Of a DNA stretch of 64,000 nucleotides, positions 13,176 to 25,803 are shown one piece after another. The stretch is from Chalara sp. BL73 (lineage: Eukaryota > Ascomycota > Leotiomycetes > Helotiales). The position numbers were made by a program, and so were the translations under genes. The first letter of the stretch is position 1, and each line of letters opens with the position of its first letter. Under the pieces are notes generated by a model. The model had not been told where the DNA came from. It searched no databases and saw only the letters and a program-made list of their open reading frames with translations. Location: the NCBI GenBank assembly GCA_918026815.1, contig CAKJVC010000003.1, positions 407,932 to 471,931 of the forward strand, in the 5' to 3' direction.

Positions 13176-15605
13176 TGTTTTTTGACTGGTAGGCGCGAGT
13201 TAACCCAGCCCAAGGACGCCACATAGGCTGAGGTTACTGTCCTCGACGGAAAGGTATTTGTTAACCCTGTATATGCTTGATGCTATTCACCTACAGGGAA
13301 AAGAGATGGGAAGTGCTTGGTGAATATATATTGTCGCAGTACAATTGTGTCAATGCTGCGAGCTCCCGCCATCGTATGACTTGGCATTGAGTGCAATTAT
13401 ACATCCATATCAAAAAGAGGAGGCGGACATGGTAGAAGGGCTCAACTGTGCATTTACCCGCACCAGCAAGATTTCTAGGACAAAAAACAATTAACAAGGG
13501 CTATGAACAACTAATTGATGGCTAAAATAGCACCGTTCTAAGGGAGAATGCCCGTATGGGATTGATTTGGTTCTGAACCTGGACAAGAGAATTGTCTCTA
13601 ATGTGCAGAATATTAGAAGCATTCTTATAAACGCTATCTAGACCTTCTCCTATGTGGAATAGGTCTACAACTGGTGGGGTTCTCCATTAAAGGAATTACT
13701 ACATTCCAAGATTACGATCCTCTGAATATATGGAACCTAAGCTTCAATATCAATTCATGAATCATGGGTAGACACTCAAACAAAAACGCTCACTGAACGA
13801 CTGACAGCGATCAAAAGACCAATTGCACATAGAACAACGTGCCGACCTCTCTGCTGGGGGCACTTTGACTCCTGTCTCCTCTAAACTTTATAGAGTTCGC
13901 CCGACAATGTATGCAGAGATGCCGGCAGAAACTATTTTCATCAGATTTGACCACCCATTCTCTCATGATTGTGCTTAATTTGGTCAAAACAGGCTCAACG
14001 TGGCATGATATTGAAACAGGCTGATCAAACAACAGACCAGAGGAATAAGATGAAGCAGGAGCATACGTTTCAGCAACATTTGTGGATAATAAAAAGTGTT
14101 GTTCTGCAATGACTTGCATATGAAGTTGCATGGAAATCTGCAATTCGACCTCTACATTCTGCAATGTCTGGGATTGCAATGCAACCACGGATTGTTCCTG
14201 CAGGTCCGAAGAGTCGTATCAAGCATTTCAGACTTCTTTAGAAGCCAAATTTCAGGGTCCTCGCGGATTTGCCGGCATACAAAGTAACGGGAAGATATCT
14301 TAGCCTCGGATACCTGCAATCTGTCATGTCTGACCAATTTTACACGGTGATTTCTGGCTCTGGCTCTGCCAGGCTATTCTGCGGCTAGAATAATCAGTGT
14401 ACTAGCGTCCAAGAAGGTGAAAAAGACCTGAAGTGGTGGATTAGAAATTCGTTTCATCCTCGGAAAGGAGAATCGCCCACCTCCTCATACGGAGTACTTG
14501 CTGGATAGGTATTTGGAAGAGGTTGTGTTGTGTGCGGAAATTAAGTGCACATAAATTTTGTATATCGTTGCAACAACAGCAGGGTCAGTTCCTGCTAGCA
14601 GAAGGGGAGCACCCGCGTTGCCGGCCGTGGCGAGCGTGGCTAAGACCATAGAAGCCTTCTAGAAGATCTTCTGGGCACCACTCTCCCCCTGAAGTTTGTT
14701 GTTTTGGTTCGTTCGGAACTCATGGTCTGTTTTTATTTTTTAAAAAAAAAAAATTATTAAATTAAATTTAGTGGCCACGGATAGGTCTGATGATGGGCGG
14801 TGGTCCACCAATGACTCTGATCTTCACTACCAATTCCGTCCGTCGGGCAGGGCCTTTCGTCGTGGGCATGCGTCAATAAGATGATGACTTTCAGAGTATT
14901 GTACGCGTAGCAATCCAAGCAAATCGGCGTTGTGTAGTACGAGGTCTGACGGTAGCATTGCTGCTCTTGCTCTGTGGTCTGAAGGCTGGCTGCATACTAG
15001 AGACCCAAGACCAGCACTGTATTGACCTAGAGCTTGCAAATGACCCCTTTATTAGCCACACAAGCTGAGTTTTCGCGGTTGAGGACGCGACTGCACCGCG
15101 ACGATTCGGTCTTCAGATGCACATTTTTTGGAGATTAAACGATGCATGGCTTGGTGGCGTGCAACTGTGTTGGTGCTAGGCCGCTGTAAAAATGGATTCT
15201 CCGTCTTTGGTTTCAGTGATTTGCTACCCAATTCATGCACAGGCGGCCCGGCGATCTTTGGAGATGAAGCGTTGGGGGGGGAGGGTTGAAGGATTCCCCC
15301 CCCTTTAAACCTAACCAGTTGGAAAACCCTGTGAATGCCACAATGTGGGAGGGGCCCGAGAACAACTTATATCCCATAAGGGAACGACTATACTTCAATA
15401 GAAACACCGCTTCTCCCACGTTTTCATTTCTTTTAGTTCCTCCTGTTTGTTCCTCCCTTTGACTTCTGGCATGCGTTAATACCCCGTACTACTTACTATT
15501 GGTTTTCCTATTTTCAAACACTCATCAAGCACCATTCGTCTCCCCTATCCTCGACCAACGCCCACCTTTCATTTCACATTACAGATCACTCAAAGCACAG
15601 CAAAA
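13176..15605. other. Gene-poor intergenic region
   Basis: About 2.4 kb with no secure gene. A minus-strand frame (13,811-14,188) with Gln-rich, coiled-coil-like sequence (VALQSQTLQNVEVELQISMQ) could be an exon, but no convincing start or neighbouring exon was found. A run of A/T lies at about 14,730-14,770. From 15,410 on the plus strand is pyrimidine-rich and is probably the leader of the SDR gene. Confidence 0.45.
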
Positions 15606-16907
15606 ATGGCTGAAAAACCCGCAGTGCTCATTATTGGAGGATTAGGATATATTGGTCGTTTTTTGGCCCTGCACATCCAACAAAATAACCTAGCATCAGA
15701 AGTACGACTCGTCGATAAAGTGTTACCACAGTTGGCGTGGCTAGCACCAGAGTTGGAAGAAGCATGTTCACAAGAAAAGTTCATGCAGGCCGATGCCAGC
15801 AAAGAACGTGAGTGTCTGCTTCTAGCCGTCTCATGTTCGCATCATGCGATCGATGAGCCCCATATATTGGTGAATTCATGCGCTGACTTCTCTTTTCTGC
15901 AACAGAATCCCTCCCCCGCATATTCGACCGCTCAAATGGCAAGCAATGGGATTACGTATTCAACTGTGGAGGCGAGACGAGGTATTCACAGGAAGATGAG
16001 GTCTATAAGGTGCGTTCGCTAGCATTGAGTGTCGCAGCAGGCAAGGAGGCTGCGAAACGAGGTGTGAAGGCATTCGTAGAGTTGAGTACGGGCATGGTGT
16101 ATAAGTCAGACTCCCAGCCGAGCAAAGAGGGCGACAAAATAAAGCCATGGAGTAAAATTGCCATTTTCAAGCTGGAAGCCGAGGAGCAATTGTCGAAGAT
16201 CGAGGGGTGAGTCTCTCCTAATCATTTGTCGGAAAACTGATGAGTAATTGGCTAATTCTGGACGTCTCAGCTTGAACCTTGTAATCGTCCGACTGGCTCA
16301 CGTCTATGGCCCTTATGCGGCTCAGTATGTTGCTACGACTCTCTGCCTGGCGAGAGTTTACCAGGATCTACAAGAAGAAATGAAGTGGCTCTGGACAAAG
16401 GACTTGAGGATCAACACTGTGCATATCACCGACGTCACCCGAGCACTCTTTGACATTGCCGATTGGTATGCGGTTAAGAACAAGCCTAATTGGGACGAAG
16501 CATCTATGGGCAAAATCCCAACCTTCAATGTTGTGGACAAAGGCCAAACGTCTCAAGGGAAAATGGCAGAACTTGTTGGAGAGTTGTTCAACATTAAAAC
16601 AGGATTCCAAGGTCAATTGATCAGTACATTTGCAAGGTTGAACATGGACAGTGTGGTAGATGATGTTAATGAAGAGGTATTAGGACCATGGGCCGATTTA
16701 CTGGAGCACGCAGGAATCACTCGGCCAGGTCCCTTAGCTCCATTTATGGAGAAAGAGCTACTGAAAGATACTGACCTGAGCATGGATGGCAGCAGGCTAG
16801 AAAAGGTCATTGGTTTCACATACCAAAAACCTAAGATCACGAAAGAGCTTCTCCAGGACATGATCGACAGTTACATTCGAATCAAATGGTGGCCAGTACA
16901 CCAGTAG
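15606..16907 (+). CDS. Extended SDR / NAD-epimerase-like protein
   Basis: A 379-aa protein from exons 15606-15807, 15906-16206 and 16271-16907. The N-terminal Rossmann motif is IIGGLGYIGRF; the epimerase-type VELSTGMVY strand and RLAHVYGPY motif follow, so it belongs to the extended short-chain dehydrogenase (NAD-dependent epimerase/dehydratase) superfamily. Unusually, the YxxxK catalytic motif reads I-A-I-F-K (Ile152, Lys156): Lys is kept but Tyr is replaced. A binding or structural role, or altered chemistry, is therefore possible. Substrate unknown. Introns are 98 and 64 bp. A pyrimidine-rich leader ends just before the ATG (context AAAAATGG). Confidence 0.85.
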
Positions 16908-17781
16908 GAAGTTCTAGGTTCTATAATTTCTTTAGCGGAGCCAGGTTTTACGAAGGATCGATGAGAAAACGGCACAAAAGCGATGCAAAGCACCAACAAA
17001 CGATTAACGATGACGAGTAACGGATGTACAAAAGATTGATAGCAATGGACAATACAACAATACAATACGAAATATTTCCTTTGTGATATCTATTGTATAG
17101 CATAAGGATGCTTGGTGAGGCCGTTGGGCTCTGTTTGTATAGTAGGATTTCATTGCGGATTTTATGAACCCATAATTACTTAATACTCTCCTGTATTTGT
17201 ATGTCGAATAATTTTCAATTTAACACATGAAACTTTCTATACCCTTGGCACGATGGAGCCGAAACGCCTAGTCAAATCGATTCCTCGGTCTGAAGGCTCA
17301 TATCTTACCTAGTCCTAGACCCAGGAAGAGACAATGGCCGAGTATCTACATCTTGGTTCCTGTCTTTACCCAAGGTATGACTCAAGATTTGGAGGGAGAT
17401 GGTTTGTGCATCGCTCCAAATGGATCGCAGGCTAAGTTTGTGAAGATCATGTGCAGAATAAACTTAAGGAAGTCAGTACTTGAATACCGTAATAACGCCG
17501 CATCTTATCCCAAAGAGCTCTTCCACTACTAGTTATGTGCCGTGAAGACCTCTATTCATGTTCATAAAAGTGCCTGAGCATAGTAGAAGATAATCCTTAT
17601 TGATTTCACAAGAATGATATAATGTACTAGGTTGATATCAAGAACTTAGGGAGACTAGACATGGACTCACAATTGCGGATAATTCGTCCGTAGACTCAGG
17701 AGGCATAACAGCTCTACACCAGGCAGGGAGAAGTTACGATCCTCAAATATCTTCTATTCGTCCCTTATTTTCGTTTCTATG
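16908..17781. other. Convergent intergenic region
   Basis: 3' flanks of the SDR gene (plus) and the capping-protein gene (minus). AT-rich, with no coding-looking frame, repeat or RNA gene. Confidence 0.6.
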
Positions 17782-18762
17782 TTACCGAGGCTTCATCGAA
17801 TTGATCATCTCCTGGTGTGTAGCTTTATCCTTATTGGCCTCAGTCAATGGGCCGATACTCCTTAAATCACCCACAACATCCTTCGCCTTCCCAAAATATA
17901 CCTCCTGCAGCAGATTGCGCATCTTGAGCTCCATATCTTCCACCAACTTGCCAATGTTTGCAATATGTGAGGTATCATCATCAACATTCATGTCAACCTC
18001 AACCTGTCTCGTCATATTACCACTGAGATCCATTTCGCCCAACGCTTCGCCATCAGTTGACAGATGCAGGATGACTGTGCTCGTGAGTTTGTAATGTGCT
18101 GTACGAGCCCGATCTACCGACTCAAATACGTGAATCGAGTCCCAAGTGCCTTCACTCTTACCCGTCGGTGTAGCCACTGCATCTTATCAGCACCATCATA
18201 CCCAAACAACACAACAACAACAAGAACAACATACCTTTCTTCAACAGCACAACCCCCGCAAATCCATCATCTAGGTTCCAGAAGTAGACGCTTGAAACGC
18301 CTCCCTCATAATAGAGCTCCCGATAGACATCAAAGGCCTCGTTGGCTCTGATTTCCATCTTACGCACCCGTTCACTAGGAACAGCTCCTTCGCCGGCGCC
18401 CTCATTGTTCCCTTGGTCGTCTACGCCTCCTGCACCAGTGCCACCAGATGGTGTCTCGAATTCACCTGACCATGGTGAACGGTAGGAGTCTCCGTCTCGG
18501 TTGTAGTCGCAGAGTAGGTAATCGCGGCCGGTCTTCCGGCAGCGGGCGATGGTGAGCGGCTGATCTACGGACGAAAGGAGATCCTCAGTGAGCGAGGGGA
18601 CGAGAGATATGAGGGAGTCGAGGTGCTGAGAAGTGTGCTTGGGGTCAAGCCTGCGGAGGAGGTCCCTGGTTTATAATCAGTACAGGAGCCTCAATTTTGG
18701 AAAACAAAGTCAATCAAGGGTAAATCTCACAGTGCACTATCGAATTGATCAACGTCAGACAT
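17782..18762 (-). CDS. CAP2: F-actin-capping protein subunit beta
   Basis: Beta subunit of the CapZ heterodimer that caps barbed ends of actin filaments. Exons 18731-18762, 18235-18665 and 17782-18176 give 285 aa, normal for fungi. Family landmarks are [16 protein letters not shown] at the start, then [48 protein letters not shown], and [17 protein letters not shown] with TRQ. A Gly-rich acidic insertion ([18 protein letters not shown]) sits near residues 90-110, as in other filamentous fungi. The first coding exon is only 32 nt. Introns are 65 and 58 bp. Confidence 0.97.
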
Positions 18763-19133
18763 TTTCAGTATATTTAAATAGTACTGGTCTGACTCTGAGA
18801 GCGCAGACGTTCAGGTGTGAGACGTGGAGGGGTTAAGGTGACAAGGATGGGTCTAGCGAGGCAAATCAAGAGGGGTCCGTTTCTACCTCCTCCAGTGATG
18901 GATGTAGCTGGCATAAAATTTACCGCCTAAGAAGCAACATATAAGAAATAAAAATCTGGCTAGTTTATTATTGTACTTATACTCAGTTATACAGCAAGCG
19001 GAATGCTATAGTTCTCCAAAGCACCATAAGCAATGCCCAAAAGCCATCAAATGCCACGACCCCTAGAACACCACCATGCGGTATCGCAGCAACTCCACAT
19101 CACTGTACAACGCGAACGCCAAATGCCATATGC
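18763..19133. other. Promoter side of capping protein beta
   Basis: About 370 bp between two minus-strand genes, holding the capping-protein promoter and the kdmA 3' flank. No recognisable element. Confidence 0.5.
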
Positions 19134-22100
19134 TCAAATCTCCATATCAGACCCAGAATCCTCGGCGTACCCGACACGCGTTGCTGCTCTCCGCCGATTG
19201 CTGCTGTCCTCATTAGGGCCTGGGAGACTAGGGTACGCCTTCTCATATTCTAGCCTGAATTCCTGAGCTTCCTTGTCCCACTTCGTCGATTTCTCCGTAT
19301 AATCTGCAAGAGCAGAAGCGTAAGCTTGCTTCTGAAGGTTGGCTGCATTGACGTATGGCTGCTTCTCAGCCTCGGAAGCCTCTGCCCACATTTTAGTCAC
19401 CATTTTCTTGACTTCATTTGAAATCGGCTTTCCTTTGCCCGGTCTGCGTCCTTGATCACATTTCTTCTTCGCCTCCTCCCATTTGTCCTTGCTATATATA
19501 CGGTAGGGATTCGCATAGTTGTTTAAAGGTTTGTATGGTCTCTCGCCTAGTTTCCTGCATGCTGCTTCCCAGATCTCAGCCTCGTAAGCATCAAGGCGTG
19601 CTTGCTTAGGATCCTTTTGAACCTCCAACGTCTCCGATTTACGTTTAGATTCTTTTGGTAAGACGAGGGGAGTTGGAATCTCAATTGCTCCAATCATAGC
19701 ATCCAGTACTTCTGATGCTGCTCGTAAACCAGAGATATATGCACCGTGGACTGTGGCTGGGTGAGTGGCGCAAGTATGCTCTCCAGCAAAGAAGAGATTG
19801 CCTACAGGCTTCGCCATCTCTTCATAGTCATCTGGTCTGAAGTTTGCTCCAGTGTAAGAATAACTCCCATAGGCAAATTTGTCGTTGCCCCACCTAGTAA
19901 CAATGCTTTCGACTGGTCCGGGAATGTTCTGTCCATAGACACTCTTTAAAACAGTTGTTGCCTCTTCTATAAGGTCTTCATCAGATGCTTTTTCCGTGTG
20001 AAAAGCTGCGTCTCCTGCCATCAATGCCAACAATATTGGTAGACCGGACGTTTCTGTGCAGTTGAACCACTGGAAGAAACGACCTCTCTGTGAAAAGTAT
20101 TCCCCTTGGTTTAGGGTAAACCGATTTGCTGGGTCACGGAGTGTGCCAAATATATCACGTTCTAGATTCCAGAAAGCTTCTTTGTAGACAAGTATGACTT
20201 TGTTGAGTATTCCAAAGCCGATGCGCTGTATTGCACCAAGCTTGAAATCAGGAAGCGGTGGCTGGAATTCAATATTTCGTTGTTTTAAAACACCCAGGGG
20301 AACAGTCGAAACAATGTAGTCAGCCTCAACTACCTTCCCATTTTCACATTCAATTTTTGACGTGGCTGCCTTGTCAGGACTGTATATTATCCGTTTCACA
20401 TTGTTCTTTCTCCGAACGTCCAAAAGTTGTGGACACTTCAACAGACCTCTAGGGACCTGTTGGTATCCTCCAGTGACCATAGTATGCTTGCCTTCCCATT
20501 CGTTCCCGGCATCCAGATCCCAACCACCAAGGCTTAATTTGTTGCAAGTAATGGCATTGCTGTACTCCAAGTTCGCAATATGCCAATTCAGCAGTCGTAG
20601 ATCAAGTGGTGCAAAGTCAATGAACCTCGAAAACTGGCGGATCGCTTCGTCCACAACAGAACCAAGGGTAGCATATGGAGAGTTGACTGCCCGCTCTAGG
20701 TCAAGGTCTTGTTCGATTCCTACGCCAGGTCGTAACTCCCAGCCGATTTCCTTCGCTCGAAAAGCAGCGGTATGTGCAGCAGGAACTCCTGGTTCGAGAT
20801 GTGCTCTGCCCGTCAGTCTATCTGAGGAAACTGGAACCATCTGCACCTTCGTGGAATTTTCGGTTTTAGGCCCCCATTGCGGCCTAGATGAGCTTTCCTC
20901 AACTTCACGAATTGTTTTGAACCCTTCTCCACTCAGGTCTCGACCGGCGTCTAGGAGGTCCTTATCTCCCTCGACGGTCTCTGGAGTTGGAACCTTAAAC
21001 TTGTACTCGCTAACACGGTCGAGAATATAATTGAACAATTGCTCAGCATGTTGGTCTCGGTCCTCCTCAACTGGGTGCCCTGTAGCATCATAGATTGTTG
21101 TATCTGGTTTCAAAGCATGGTATGGTAATGCTAGTTGGCCCCGAACAATGATATTGAGAGGATTACCTCGATCGAAGCCTGTGATTATCATTCCTCCCAT
21201 TTCCGCCGTGTGCCGGCTGCCTTTACTAAGCGTTGAATGGCCCGGCTTTGAATTGAAAGGACGGGAGTACACTCTTCCACCGATTCTATCTCGACCTTCG
21301 AGCACAACTACGCGCGGAATCTCCTGGCCCATCTCCATGAAACGATTCCCGAACTGAGCAAACAAGCCTTCCAGTTGCCTGGCACAACCTAAGCCGGACA
21401 TGCCTGCTCCAATAACCACAACTGTTTTTCTGGTCCGCCTTGCCAATTTGCCCTTCTTCGGACCTTTGGGCACATTTAAGTTTTCTAAACAGCCATAATT
21501 TATGTAACCTCGTCGTACAAGCCACTCATAGCAGAGATTGGCAGTATCAAACCAACGGACATCCTTGGCACATCCGATGGCTTCTTCCCGCATAACTCCA
21601 ATCAAGGGATTTCTCACCCAAAGTCGCAGGATACCATTTCTTATATTGAGATATGTTGTAACTTGCTGATGGCTGATATGATCGCGAAGCATGGAATATT
21701 CCTCGGGATGCAGACCGTATGGATTCAGTCGTGATGACTCTCCTGCTGAGATACATTGCCTTGCATATTCGCTTGGTGGAATATCTGTGGGTATCGAGAC
21801 CTTAGGCCGAACATCGTATATCTGACGTTTCGTAAACTTAGACTGTTCCGTTATGTACACACCAGAGACCGCAGGAGACACTGCCTTGCTTGATATGGAT
21901 GATGGGCCAGATGCGACTTCTTCATTTTCTGTAGTCATCGAAGAGGCCATCGAGGCGCGAGTACTATCAGGTCGAAGATGCACGTTTCCATTCACATTAG
22001 ATTTATGAATGTGATAGAGCTCGGTTCTAAGATATTAAGGTTAAGTAAGGAGATCAAGATACTTTGAGAGTGCTACACGCATGGTCATATGAGTTTGCTG

Positions 22101-22432
22101 ACATGGGGGGACACATACTGGGTAAAGGTATTGAAAAGTGATTTCTTATCTAACCGACTCACACGGGATCCAACATCGGATGGATATTTTTGAGTGAAAT
22201 TGATCTCTGGCGAATCTACGACGATGGAGTGAAGTGGCTGTTCGGCTGTGTTGACCGAATCAGTAACAGTAGACATTGATATAGCGCTACCACTACCATT
22301 CGCATCTGGTGTATATGAATCTCTACCAAGACTTGAATTCTCGTATATTGACAAATGCGAATCCAGTTCTTGTAGGCCCATCAACGTGTCATGATTAAGC
22401 TCATGCATCTGGGTATCCATCGTTGTTGCCAT
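19134..22432 (-). CDS. kdmA: LSD1-type histone demethylase with HMG box
   Basis: FAD-dependent lysine demethylase of the LSD1/KdmA family; nuclear, acting on methylated histone H3. Exons 22119-22432 and 19134-22026 give 1,068 aa. Order: disordered Ser-rich N terminus (1-165); SWIRM domain about 170-290 (LNPYGLHPEEYSMLRDHI, with RNGILRLWVRNP); Rossmann FAD motif near 305 (VVVIGAGMSGLGCARQL) with RIGGRVYSRPF; amine-oxidase halves to about 870, including the FAD-proximal lysine in GILNKVILVYKEAFW, equivalent to human Lys661, and FFAGEHTCATHPATVHGAY; HMG box about 930-1,010 (NPYRIYSKDKWEEAKKK). This SWIRM-AO-HMG layout is the fungal form seen in Aspergillus KdmA and fission yeast Lsd1/Lsd2. Intron 1 is 92 bp. 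The predicted active site is intact. Confidence 0.95.
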
Positions 22433-23219
22433 ATTTTCGGATAGAATATTGATTTGAGTGACGACTCCTTGACTATCTCCATCAAATGCAACACATCAAT
22501 TTTATATATTCCATCGGAAGGTATCTCTCATCAATTAATTGGCCCTGAAAACTCTATCAAAGTACATTAGCATCTCTTCATCGTCGGAGCTGAAGATATA
22601 TGTACCAGCACGTGGAATGAGTCTCAGTCTATCAAAATCAATATCCCTATATCCTCTTCGCAACGTCATGCGCCCACTCTTCCAATCATATATATTCGAT
22701 AGATTTGGTATGATTACTTTCAAGGGACTCGCAAGTCCTGGATGTAAGGGCTTGATATGTCGTACGATTTCGTGATATCAACTATTTGTAGTCAATCTGG
22801 ACCGATGCGGTTGAAACACCCATGCAAAATCTTCATCACGTGCACATTCCAAATCTTAGCTCATAAACATAGACTAGAAGAAACAATATTTTTCTTCCGG
22901 GTAAAAGTATGCCTTTATGATATCCATCTCCCGTGTCATTAATCGATAATTTCCATTGAAACTTATAGCCTCGAACTAGACTACAGTACAAGTTTAGCAT
23001 ATTGATATCGAGTGCTCTTTAGCCTCTATTTCTATTTGAAGGCAGTAATCAAAGTCTCCTTTAACAAACATTTATGATACATACAGTATTGGCGTATTGG
23101 CCAGGACTGCCTAGATTTACATATTATAGTATTATAAGAGCATATGCATGGAAATCTGTAGCAAGCATAAACGCTTCACCTCAAAAGGGCTTGGTTTATC
23201 CTCGAATTGGGACCATTTC
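22433..23219. other. kdmA promoter and VPS33 3' flank
   Basis: About 790 bp. On the minus strand 22,535-22,777 is open for about 80 codons and encodes an unremarkable soluble sequence ending MYFDRVFRAN; no start, intron or family could be assigned. The rest is AT-rich with TATA-like words. Confidence 0.45.
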
Positions 23220-25504
23220 CTACAACCCAACTGTGTTTTTTCCCAGACTACCTTTCTCGATTGCTGCATCCATTATTTTATTTCCACTGATGATCGAAGT
23301 TGTGCAGATGACTATTTGCTTTCGTGCTACATTTCGGGTCAATGTGTGGAGCCGAGGAGCAGGGTGACTGAGCATACCTTCTTCTTTCTTCGCAATGAAT
23401 CTCAGAGCTGCAATCTCTGTAAATGTGATGCCTCCTAGGAATACTATAAAAACAAGCTTCTTCTCACCACTGCCGGTGAGCAATGCTCTGGCTTTCACAG
23501 CTTTATCTTCTCCCTTTTGAACATCGTCAAAAGTATACCCACGAGCATGTTTAACAGCATCGTCAAATCCTCGCCACCCCTGAGAAGCTCCTCCACTTGG
23601 CACAACACTGCTCGCATTGCCTCCTCGAATAATCGAAGTTAAATATTGTTTCTGCAATATGCATTGGACGAGACGAATAGATAACGGGGCGTATCCACTA
23701 TATACGTATGCAATGTCATTTGGATCGTGTTCGTTAACCTCATCAACAATGAGACGTAGAGCTTTGCGGAGATAGGTATAATTGGTTTTCGTGCCAGTGC
23801 CAGTGCCAGTGCCGGCCCCGGCCATGGGGATCATCACTGCCATGGGAGAAGTTCTCGAGAGTAGCAATTGGAGCTTTTCTAGAGCGTTTAGCGTTAATAA
23901 ATGCTGGTAGCCATATGCCTGTAAGATGATGCGCTTAAAATTCTCTAATTCGCGTGGTTTGATACCACCTGCAATACACGACTCTAAACAGAGAAGTCTC
24001 AATACTTCTGTGAGTGGTGCATCTCTTGCAATTAGCTCTTCAATAGCATCATACTGTGTGGACGGATCAGCTCCTGCTGCTAGATTCTGTTGCACTTCTA
24101 GTATTCGACTGAATTGTTCTGTACGAGTGTGTTTCATGATCTCTTCAGCAAGGCCTGTATGTATTTTCAGACTCTGTTGCTCCGCTTGGTATCCGGGAAG
24201 TTTGCTCACGAAATCTCTCAGTTCTGCCGTCGTTTTTGTGCCGTGCCTGCTGTCATATTCAGTCTGTAGCCGTCTGGCAACCTTATTCAGTAGGCTTCCA
24301 ACAATGGCAAAATTTGTGTCCCGGAGCTGGTCGTAAAGCTTATCCGATGAATCGAGCGGTATCTTCCTCTTCTTCGGCAATGCGGGGGCTGGGACCGAAG
24401 AATTAGCTGCATTAGGTGGAGGAGGAGGGGCAGCGCCAACAATTGATGAATCAACGTCCGCCTGATTATGCTGAATGCCGACAACCTCGTCGATCAATCC
24501 TTCATATGTTAGTTGAGTTAGGAGTGGAGTCGCATAATCAACTTCTCGATCGATGATGATCAAGCTCTCAGTAATTGAACTGGGTGTGAGTCCTAGTTTG
24601 GTGTTCTCGCTCGTATCTTCACCAGCGATTACCTCCTGTCGCATGCGTGCAAGGAGCTCGGCTAACTTCTTTGCATTATCACCTTTTCCAGTTATGCGAG
24701 GAAAGAGCCCATGTTTCTGCTGTATAAGCATCAGAGCACGTGCCATCAGGAATGTTGGCGTAGGATCCTTTCGTAGGTAGAGGTCGGAGAAAGATTCATC
24801 CAGTTCCAAGGAAAGGAGATCTCTTTCGAGTGGCAGAAAATACAGCGGGAATTCTCCAACTGTTGTATCGCCCAGAACACCGGATTCTTCGAGTATCTTT
24901 TCCGATACAAGGGTTCTTCGTGGAACCCAGAATATGAAGAACTCATGGCCGGTTTGAGTTTCGCGCTGCAAGCGCTTGATTTGATCTCGAACAATGTTAG
25001 CACATAATGACAGCACCACTTGCACACGATGAAAATGGAGAGATACTATATAACCGCACTGTCTTCCATGTTGCCCACGTCTGACCAAATAGACATGGAA
25101 TCGTCTAGGCAGCCTGCTTCTCGAGCCCACTGAATAGATGCGACACAGAATATAAGCTGAGGATTGAATTTAACATACCTGCTATTGATTGAGCATGTTT
25201 CACGCTCTCGCCCCGAGCTATGAACACCACATTTCGCTGGCTCCCACCGACATTGTCATTCTCTAAGAAGAATACCTTGTCCACTCCATAATCTTGTAAT
25301 GTTGAGAATTTGACAAAGATGCCAAGTGGTCCAGCCAAACTCTCCTCAAGGACGATGTTTTTCTTTCCGCGGATCTGTGGGCTTGTAAGTTGACAATCAG
25401 CGGGGAAGAAGGGGCAGCATTGTTACCCCCTCCAGTAAATACAGTAAATCCTTCCGAGCCTTATCTTTGATCTTCTCAGGATCAAAGGCAGCATAAGGAG
25501 CCAT
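23220..25504 (-). CDS. VPS33: Vacuolar protein sorting protein Vps33
   Basis: Sec1/Munc18 (SM) subunit of the HOPS and CORVET tethering complexes, which chaperones SNARE assembly at endosomes and vacuoles. Exons 25427-25504, 25179-25374 and 23220-24985 give 679 aa. Landmarks are KIKDKARKDLLYLLEG at the N terminus, GPLGIFVKFSTLQDYGVDKV, GHEFFIFWVPRRT, FPLYFLPLERDLLSLEL, DPTPTFLMARALMLIQQ, and the SM-family IIDREVDYATPLLTQLTYEGLID. Intron 2 is long for this locus (193 bp) and must be removed to join SIA to DQIKRLQRE; reading through it gives a false alternative N terminus. A (GT)n peptide from a microsatellite (AGTGTGTGT) lies near 490. Divergent from HTS1. Confidence 0.96.
23791..23813. repeat. 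Coding (GTGCCA)n microsatellite in VPS33
   Basis: Nearly four tandem copies of GTGCCA on the plus strand, encoding alternating Gly-Thr on the minus strand, in a surface loop region of Vps33. It is a likely site of length polymorphism in multiples of two residues. Confidence 0.85.
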
Positions 25505-25803
25505 AATGGCCTCTATATGCAGCCTTGAATGTCGAGATTAGATCAGACTTCTAGGCGTGCACTATTCGGTGATGTCATGCTGCAATGGACGAGGAGACTG
25601 AGGGAGAGCTCAACATTAGTATTAGCCTTAAGATGACTGAGGCTGCGAATGAGGAGGAGACGGAGCCTTGAGTGGCGGGAGGCTTGCCAAGCGAGATCAC
25701 GATTTCTTTCAGCCTTGCGATTGAATATGAACCACCAATGAGTCAACAAACACATATAAAAAGTTCCAGCCCACTTCCACCACACACCAAAGGTTCATTT
25801 TGA
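25505..25803. promoter_or_regulatory. Bidirectional promoter, VPS33 / HTS1
   Basis: Only 299 bp separate the two divergent start codons, so both core promoters and 5' leaders lie here. A CT-rich and AG-rich strand asymmetry is seen at 25,590-25,700. No specific factor site is claimed. Confidence 0.7.

Noticed and set aside
13811..14188. 125-codon minus-strand ORF with Gln-rich, helix-prone sequence
   Set aside because: No in-frame start with upstream support, no consistent flanking exon and no recognised family.
20362..21030. 222-codon plus-strand ORF opposite kdmA
   Set aside because: It is a shadow of the demethylase coding sequence with Ser/Arg bias from reverse-complemented codons.
23220..25130. 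VPS33 start at the long-ORF Met (MGSRSRLPRRF)
   Set aside because: That stretch lies inside a 193-bp intron; removing it restores the SM-family N terminus encoded by two upstream exons.
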